DNA of 64,000 nt, taken from an uncultured Ruminococcus sp. (GTDB lineage: Bacteria > Bacillota > Clostridia > Oscillospirales > Ruminococcaceae). This document shows positions 61,970-64,000 of the stretch, piece after piece; within the stretch, counting starts at the first letter, position 1, and each line of letters starts with the position of its first letter. The notes under the pieces were generated by a model. That model had not been told where the DNA came from. It was given only the letters and a program-made list of their open reading frames with translations, and searched no databases. The translations under genes were made by a program, and so were the position numbers. Where the stretch lies: assembly GCA_945868475.1 (NCBI GenBank), contig CAMBLM010000003.1, positions 162,123 through 226,122 on the forward strand, read 5' to 3'.

Positions 61970-62872
61970 ATGAACCACTTACTTAAAATGCTCGATCTTT
62001 CGACAGAGGAGATAATGGAGATACTCAATCTTGCCGATCAGCTCAAATACGAGCGCAAGCATAATATTGAACATCATCTTCTCAAGGGAAAATCACTCGG
62101 TATGATCTTCCAGAAGGCTTCGACAAGAACACGTGTATCCTTTGAAACGGGTATGTATCAGCTCGGAGGAAATGCACTTTTCCTTTCTTCACACGATCTG
62201 CAGATAGGCAGAGGTGAACCCGTTCAGGACACTGCCCGTGTACTTTCACGTTATCTTGACGGCATCATGATCCGTACCTTTGAGCAGAAAGAGGTAGAGG
62301 ATCTTGCAAAGTACGGTTCTATCCCTGTTATCAACGGACTTACGGACTTCTGCCACCCTTGTCAGATACTTGCAGACCTTATGACTATCCGTGAGTTCAA
62401 GGGACAGTTTGACGGACTGAAGATGTGCTTTATCGGTGACGGAAACAATATGGCCAATTCTCTCATTGTCGGCGGTTTAAAGGTCGGAATGAAGGTTTCT
62501 GTGGCTTGCCCTGAGGGATATCACCCCGACAAGCAGGTTCTTGACTTTGCAAACAAGTATGACGGCTTTGAGCTTACCGATTCTCCCGTAAAGGCAGCAG
62601 CAGGCGCAGATGTTGTTATCACTGACGTATGGGCTTCTATGGGTCAGGAAGGCGAAGCAGAGAAGAGAAAGATCGCATTCAAGGGATATCAGATCAATGA
62701 TGAGATCATGGCTGCAGCTAACCCTGACGCTATGGTACAGCACTGTCTTCCCGCGCACCGTGAGGAAGAGATCACAGAAAAGGTATTTGAAGCACACGCA
62801 AACGAGATCTTTGAAGAGGCAGAAAACAGACTTCATGCTCAGAAGGCCGTTATGGTCAAACTTATGGGCTGA
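61970..62872 (+). CDS. argF: ornithine carbamoyltransferase
   Basis: 300 residues. Makes citrulline from ornithine and carbamoyl phosphate. The carbamoyl-phosphate site is QKASTRTRVSFETG (S-T-R-T-R) and HPCQILADL; the ornithine site has DVWASMGQE and HCLPAHREEEI, all intact. ATG 61970 with AAAGGACG upstream was preferred; ATG 61952 is in frame. Confidence 0.97.
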   Translation: MNHLLKMLDLSTEEIMEILNLADQLKYERKHNIEHHLLKGKSLGMIFQKASTRTRVSFETGMYQLGGNALFLSSHDLQIGRGEPVQDTARVLSRYLDGIMIRTFEQKEVEDLAKYGSIPVINGLTDFCHPCQILADLMTIREFKGQFDGLKMCFIGDGNNMANSLIVGGLKVGMKVSVACPEGYHPDKQVLDFANKYDGFELTDSPVKAAAGADVVITDVWASMGQEGEAEKRKIAFKGYQINDEIMAAANPDAMVQHCLPAHREEEITEKVFEAHANEIFEEAENRLHAQKAVMVKLMG

Positions 62873-62901
62873 AAATTAAATTATTAAAAGGAGTAATTAT
62901 T

Positions 62902-63582
62902 ATGGGGTTTGACAGGATCAGGATCAAAGAAAACGGAAAATTGCATTATCAGAATAACAAGTGGCAGAATGTACTCGTTGTACTTATAAATATGCTTATT
63001 GTCGGCGGAGTACAGGTAATTGTCAGAGTTTCCGGCGATAACTGGTTTGTGGCTATGTTTATTTCGCTTGTAAGCATTGCGGCTTCTCTGCTTGTGGTGA
63101 ACATTATTGCAATGGGTACGATGACATGGTTCCACAGGTCTATCAAGACTGAGGGACTTAAAATGGAAGAGATGTTCTGGCCGTTTAAGGAAGATTACGG
63201 CGGAAACGTTCTGATGATGTTCCTTATCGCACTCTATACCGCACTCTGGTCAATGCTTTTTGTTATTCCGGGCATTGTAAAGGGATATTCATACTCACTT
63301 GCGATATACATAAAGTCGGAAAACCCGAACATTCCCGCTTCAAAGGCTATCGAACTCAGCAAAAAAATGACTGACGGACGCAAGATGGACCTTTTTGTAC
63401 TTGACCTGAGCTTCATAGGCTGGGGTATACTTTCTGCACTCACATTGAATATACTTGGAATACTCTATGTAATACCATATCAGTATGCTGCAAAGGCATT
63501 TGCATATGAGGAGATCAAGGAAGAGGCACTCGCAAACCAGAAGGTTTCCGAAGCAGAACTTTTCGGTTACGCAAACTTATAA
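62902..63582 (+). CDS. DUF975-family membrane protein
   Basis: 226 residues with about four to five membrane helices. The middle part MFVIPGIVKGYSYSLAIYIK-like stretch (LFVIPGIVKGYSYSLA) and the following SKAIELSKKMTDGRKMDLF are marks of the DUF975 family, whose function is unknown. AAAGGAG precedes the ATG. It ends the cluster at a terminator. Confidence 0.82.
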   Translation: MGFDRIRIKENGKLHYQNNKWQNVLVVLINMLIVGGVQVIVRVSGDNWFVAMFISLVSIAASLLVVNIIAMGTMTWFHRSIKTEGLKMEEMFWPFKEDYGGNVLMMFLIALYTALWSMLFVIPGIVKGYSYSLAIYIKSENPNIPASKAIELSKKMTDGRKMDLFVLDLSFIGWGILSALTLNILGILYVIPYQYAAKAFAYEEIKEEALANQKVSEAELFGYANL

Positions 63583-63601
63583 TCATCTTTGATAACATAC
63601 A

Positions 63602-63638
63602 AAACAGCGCTTTCGGTCATTCGGGGGCGCTGTTTTTA
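63602..63638 (+). terminator. terminator of the arg cluster
   Basis: AACAGCGC (63603-63610) and GCGCTGTT (63627-63634), followed by TTT. Confidence 0.85.
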
Positions 63639-63742
63639 TATGTTGAATGGTGCAAATCAAGGTATATTCTGTGCAAAATATATATTAACATGAAGTAAAA
63701 TGTGGAATCCTATCGTTAAAATGCCAAAGTTGAAAAAAAGTG

Positions 63743-63771
63743 TTGACAAAAGGTATTGAATGTGATATTAT
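63743..63771 (+). promoter_or_regulatory. first of three rightward promoters
   Basis: TTGACA (63743-63748), 17 bp, TATTAT (63766-63771). The spacer from 63639 has no gene. Confidence 0.6.
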
Positions 63772-63891
63772 ATATAAGTCGTCAAACGACAGTACAAAAT
63801 ACTGAATGAAAAAGTTGAGAAACATTTCATTACAATGACGATATCTTATCAGTGTTCACAACTTGTTAATAAAGAATTTAAAACGATTTAA

Positions 63892-63920
63892 TTGACAAAA
63901 TGATGTGAATATGATAAAAT
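63892..63920 (+). promoter_or_regulatory. second of three rightward promoters
   Basis: TTGACA (63892-63897), 17 bp, TAAAAT (63915-63920). Confidence 0.6.
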
Positions 63921-63981
63921 AAATAAGCTGCTCATCTGAGAGTTGAGTCAAAAGAAAATAAAAAATATTTTCAAAAAGCAC

Positions 63982-63987
63982 TTGACA
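63982..63987 (+). promoter_or_regulatory. third promoter -35 box, cut by the window edge
   Basis: TTGACA preceded by an A/T tract (AAAAATATTTTCAAAAA) like an UP element. The -10 box would lie past 64000. Confidence 0.4.
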
Positions 63988-64000
63988 AACTCGAATGAAT

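Overview
The window looks like a chromosomal segment of an anaerobic gut or rumen Firmicute of the Ruminococcus/Oscillospiraceae type. This rests on sigma-A promoters with TTGACA and TATAAT boxes 16-18 bp apart, AGGAGG ribosome binding sites with frequent GTG and TTG starts, a class-B-like sortase cluster, NrdR, oleate hydratase, an argJ-based arginine pathway and many small palindromic repeats. The exact species is inference.

Layout. 1-4824 (minus): F1Fo ATP synthase genes atpI-B-E-F-H-A-G, with atpG cut by the window edge; the c subunit carries a sodium-type ligand set with two carboxylates. 5101-5593: tRNA-Pro, tRNA-Thr and tRNA-Tyr. 5671-13621: typA, a GNAT acetyltransferase, zapA with a U32 (RlhA-like) gene, and serS, separated by repeat elements and a chemoreceptor remnant. 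13624-16671: an effector-binding-like protein, nested miniature inverted-repeat elements, a 14-codon peptide gene, and a LytTR regulator with a GHKL kinase. 16679-19193: oleate hydratase and a TetR regulator. 19278-22309: RelBE-type and HicAB toxin-antitoxin pairs and a tyrosine integrase beside tRNA-Pro(CGG), probably a small integrated islet.

22446-29477 is the most unusual locus: a VWA protein (TerY-like), a PP2C phosphatase, a kinase with a zinc ribbon, a P-type ATPase homologue without its catalytic motifs, and a beta-helix/TerD fusion. It resembles the TerY-P stress triad with added parts. A second catalytically degenerate P-type ATPase homologue lies at 33060-35783, after rlmB and before a chemoreceptor. 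HAD hydrolase and HtrA genes lie between them. 37905-38161 holds an array of about 21 short repeats with a period close to 12.7 bp. 38870-38910 is a palindrome that forms a consensus promoter on each strand.

38900-47433 (minus): an apparent operon of four consecutive sortases, a SpoIID-like protein and pyrimidine-nucleoside phosphorylase. 47555-50769: nrdR, then an XRE regulator with candidate operators and a small cassette of an excisionase-like protein, two lipoproteins and two zinc-ribbon membrane proteins. 50923-63638: an arginine biosynthesis cluster, argG, argH, argC, argJ, argB, argD and argF, with a lipase-like gene, an alpha/beta hydrolase, small membrane proteins and an inserted inverted-repeat element carrying a four-helix-bundle gene broken by an amber codon. 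The window ends in three successive promoter-like signals pointing right.

At least four families of small inverted-repeat elements are present. One has termini starting ATACTAAT (5671, 9177, 14061, 38698), another starts ATACTAAACA (14345, 24549), one is a 190 bp element at 22476, and one has AATTCGGAATTCGG ends (7737, 55387).
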